Shown here one piece after another: positions 62,601 through 64,000 of a stretch of 64,000 bases of DNA. The DNA comes from Candidatus Omnitrophota bacterium (GTDB lineage Bacteria; Ratteibacteria; UBA8468; B48-G9; JAFGKM01): assembly GCA_023819375.1 (NCBI GenBank), contig JAMWDI010000004.1:163088-227087 (forward strand), written 5' to 3'. The notes beneath the pieces were generated by a model. That model was not told where the DNA came from, searched no databases, and saw only the letters and a program-made list of their open reading frames with translations. The translations under genes and the position numbers were made by a program. Numbering within the stretch: position 1 is the first letter of the stretch; every line of letters begins with the position of its first letter.

Positions 62601-63155
62601 TTTTTCATTAGTCCAAGTTTTTCCACCATCTAAACTTAAGAAACTTGTTCCTTTTTGGACTGAATTGTCTATACCAATATAAATGAAATCATCTTTTGAA
62701 TTTTCACCTTTATGAATTATTATTTTATTTTCACCATTTTTTAAGTAAGAAATTGGAATTATAAAATCAATCCATTGATAAGGAGGATAAGAACCTTTAT
62801 ATGCACCAGCAATTTTTTCTAAAGTTATCAAAGGGATTTTAATTTCATTTCCATTTATTTTTATTACCATATCTTCTGTAAAACCAGTTCTTGGTTCAGA
62901 ATAATCAACAGTTCCAAAAAATATTTGTAATCTTGCTTCTTTAATTTTATTTAAATTTATCCCTTCTATATTTAAAATTTTCATAATTTGATAATTGGGC
63001 TTATCTTGATGTGTACATCCTAATGATGCTCCTCCCCATAAATTATTATCGTTATAAATTAGATAGACATTCTCTACTTTTTTAATTTCGCCTTTAAGGT
63101 TCAAAACTAAAAAATAAAAAAATAAAAATACCATTCTCTTAACTTTCATTTTCAC
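59679..63155 (-). CDS. Giant secreted DUF6259-like glycosidase candidate
   Basis: 1158 residues; GTG start with GGAGGG 6 bp upstream, or the ATG 6 bp later. Signal peptide VKRMVFLFFYFLVLNLKG. N-terminal jelly-roll (about 25-210: ARLQIFFGTVDYSEPRTGF, NGEIKIPLI-like strands), a beta-sandwich (210-560) and a TIM-barrel-like core from about 600. The core contains DVYHYFTLHPFYDYDKH, DMIEIGLWWNPSKEGPWG, ITALYTDYNLVI, KIDSVRLDELGYAGNRKP (candidate catalytic Asp/Glu) and TILTAEFVGNDYLA. This outline matches DUF6259-type proteins related to GH36/GH101-like barrels as I recall them. Beta C-terminal tail. First gene after prepilin P7. Confidence 0.7.
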   Translation of the reverse strand: MKMKVKRMVFLFFYFLVLNLKGEIKKVENVYLIYNDNNLWGGASLGCTHQDKPNYQIMKILNIEGINLNKIKEARLQIFFGTVDYSEPRTGFTEDMVIKINGNEIKIPLITLEKIAGAYKGSYPPYQWIDFIIPISYLKNGENKIIIHKGENSKDDFIYIGIDNSVQKGTSFLSLDGGKTWTNEKLNLVNATGEYMIRLVLYEDKEEKEIEIVKDIIKKDDQGLVQFIEYDGQSLYLEFEKGKISTFSNIRIEGIKGEIIWKDTNGKEIGKGNVLKIERDLPFSLVINNPEFTTDLIRIKYFAGYLPKQEQISMWYKLEKPMKKNMGFGVRIGKKEEEITLKNEYYNIIFKIKPYLELKQFETLYGENIIKSSKDSKIFVVKIDNNEKLIQAKDFQIKDIIIEKERTTLILTLDEYLLEAKLTLELKRNNPEFIWNLEFRNKGTKDIKLKVCFPHLGGITLSEIEKENWYLYPLYGGFISNKNVMFSLIYGAEECWWQMIDIFSPEKGYGILMRSTDTEGKYKNIFLTKGMYPEIKRIRTDEKRNPTEYVWHEVEELFKDSEYINIGFGYQMYILKPKENYKIDDVIIEVHEDDWHKAMEKYSQWAHNVWKWIGPKKLKDVYHYFTLHPFYDYDKHEKIFYSEWEKYKDKVDMIEIGLWWNPSKEGPWGIPVKEIMENPKYETLKKRLPYAWEKDPETGEWVYNLNRGDYEYRKAWGGLESFRKYIEDIKKKGIITALYTDYNLVISSSETGKKYGEKYGIINPISEKDKKKLAGVFYLEEAPKEYVADLEYNMCCDNDFWAEYFSSIIERIVRDTKIDSVRLDELGYAGNRKPNSCWSDKHTHIFAKYLGEDIGFQGQSFLAKKVREKIDRINKDTILTAEFVGNDYLASNLDGALCYYIRRCLLPGYFGVGIKSIPVNLFRFYFPECKQIEWSSQVSNDLKERKLIKELSFFNGMAIGGTLGKHPWKVDPPLYFYDDRKFEILKENSDAFNGNILKPLIPTLKKDIYANLFSDGIKEIITIFNSTGYTQEVIFEVDDEPDFHYVDLINMEELKVLKQGDKNIVKIKKVRNEETACIGKFPKRIEIKEIEGKINLEIKDFKKDKKTKLIFIDVNDKKVLSEEIEQKNKTYEFKEKIKLIKLFEDGYLKDIKFLSRGN

Positions 63156-63180
63156 CTTGCCCTCCTTTTCAACATATTTT

Positions 63181-63990
63181 TTATCTACCTTTATAAACTT
63201 GCGGGAAATACCTATTTGGTAATTCTTTTATAAAAGGTCTTTGTAATAATCTTTGTTCATTTAAGGCCTCTACATGACCATCAGCAAATAACATAGTAGC
63301 AAATCCATTATGTCTTAATGCAGGAGCCCCAACTACTGGTTGTCCATATCCTAAAAGTGAAATATCTGAATCTAACCAGTAAATTTGACACCCATAATAT
63401 TGAGGTGCACTTGCCAAAACATAGCCAGTATCTCCTGCTAAAATATATTTATCTGCTATAGGTAATTTTGAAATATTTAAAAAACAAATTACATTTCCTG
63501 CATGTGTTCTATAAACATACCTATTAGCATATGGGGTTCCTTCTAACCACCTATATGCAAGTGTTATACCATAAGTTCTACTAATACCATCATTTATTCT
63601 ATACAATCCACTTGGACATACAAAAACACTTCCTTTACCATAATAAGTATAATTTGTTGGCTGGCCATTTTCTGTATAATATGGTTTTCTTGAAGATGTG
63701 ATATATCCTGGTCTCCATAAAAATTCTGTCCATGCCATTGTTTCAGTTCCTGATACTGTTCTTCCTGGTAATCTGTAAGAATATACATATGGAAAAGAAA
63801 GAACCCATCCATCATAATCTTCTCCATACATTAAAAAAGCAAGCCCTATTTGTTTTAAATTATTAATACAAGTTGCCTGTCTTGCTCTTTCACGTGCCTT
63901 ACTTAGAGCAGGTAAAAGCATTGCTGCAAGTATCGCTATGATTGCCACTACTACAAGCAATTCTATTAATGTAAAACCTTTCCTTTTCAT
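63181..63990 (-). CDS. Prepilin-type N-terminal cleavage/methylation protein (cassette P7)
   Basis: 269 residues, the longest of the seven. Ribosome site AGGTGA; ATG at 63990, 10 bp from the window edge, so the promoter is outside. Leader [24 protein letters not shown], then [30 protein letters not shown], and [24 protein letters not shown], a complete H-x(9)-DG block. The central part is Tyr- and Gly-rich ([25 protein letters not shown]). It heads the operon running to 55309 and is followed 25 bp later by the giant DUF6259-like protein. Confidence 0.92.
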   Translation of the reverse strand: MKRKGFTLIELLVVVAIIAILAAMLLPALSKARERARQATCINNLKQIGLAFLMYGEDYDGWVLSFPYVYSYRLPGRTVSGTETMAWTEFLWRPGYITSSRKPYYTENGQPTNYTYYGKGSVFVCPSGLYRINDGISRTYGITLAYRWLEGTPYANRYVYRTHAGNVICFLNISKLPIADKYILAGDTGYVLASAPQYYGCQIYWLDSDISLLGYGQPVVGAPALRHNGFATMLFADGHVEALNEQRLLQRPFIKELPNRYFPQVYKGR

Positions 63991-64000
63991 AATTTCACCT

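Noticed and set aside
13191-63990. Prepilin N-terminal copies as a mobile or recombining repeat
   Set aside because: The shared 130-bp starts differ at many synonymous positions and there are no flanking direct repeats or transposase genes; protein-level selection explains the likeness.
1-64000. tRNA, rRNA or riboswitch genes
   Set aside because: No GGTTCGAATCC-type T-arm, rRNA stretch or recognisable riboswitch core was found by reading both strands; G+C-rich folded RNAs would stand out in this A/T-rich sequence.

Overview
This is a strongly A+T-rich bacterial window (roughly 70% A+T by eye, not computed) packed with about 48 protein genes. No rRNA, tRNA, CRISPR array, insertion sequence or phage gene is visible. 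Seven genes encode proteins that open with a type IV prepilin signal ([32 protein letters not shown]...), carry a mid-protein CPS motif and end with a DG(H/S)V motif. These sit among secreted glycosidase-like proteins, Gfo/Idh/MocA oxidoreductases and sugar-isomerase TIM barrels. That combination is typical of the PVC group and neighbouring candidate phyla (Lentisphaerota, Omnitrophota, Ratteibacteria-like lineages). The Lys/Glu/Ile-rich proteins and an ADP-forming acyl-CoA synthetase fit an anaerobic, fermentative, possibly warm-living glycan degrader. The taxonomic placement is inference.

Layout, left to right. (1) 2-2122 (+) is the 3' part of a GH123/DUF6067-like protein, convergent with a FAD oxidoreductase (2132-3487, -). 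(2) 3650-5487 (-) is a split 2-hydroxyacyl-CoA dehydratase activase-type pair, divergent from a 71-aa membrane protein (5565-5780, +). (3) 5777-15182 (-) starts with a ROK regulator, then a prepilin-like gene, two Gfo/Idh/MocA enzymes, an aminotransferase, a ceramidase-like protein, a LamG protein and a sugar isomerase-like protein. (4) 15498-17662 (-) holds a radical SAM protein and a BaiN-type flavoprotein. (5) 17863-29004 (-) is a tightly coupled operon: prepilin, secreted TIM barrel, Gfo/Idh/MocA, creatinase-fold protein, isomerase-like protein, MttB-type methyltransferase, amidohydrolase, MGH1-like glycosidase and UroD/MtaA-type methyltransferase. (6) 29110-41309 (-) and 41364-51662 (-) are two further prepilin-headed operons dominated by large secreted enzymes. 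(7) 51814-55305 (+) encodes an ADP-forming acyl-CoA synthetase, a small conserved-looking protein and a Gfo/Idh/MocA enzyme. (8) 55309-63990 (-) is a last prepilin-headed operon with a DUF6259-like giant protein, an M28 peptidase-GNAT fusion, a GH36-like enzyme and an MBL-fold hydrolase.

The genes read as a modular glycan-use locus. Secreted enzymes with signal peptides act outside the inner membrane; intracellular glycosidases, oxidoreductases and isomerases process the products; MttB/UroD-type proteins suggest that N- or O-methyl groups are also removed. What stands out is the repeated cassette of prepilin-like protein followed by a secreted enzyme. Three cassettes are preceded by near-identical regulatory sequence, a TTGACA box followed by tandem 9-bp ATGTATAAA repeats. 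An eighth prepilin survives only as a leader relic fused in frame to a 1205-aa enzyme. No transporter gene is visible anywhere.
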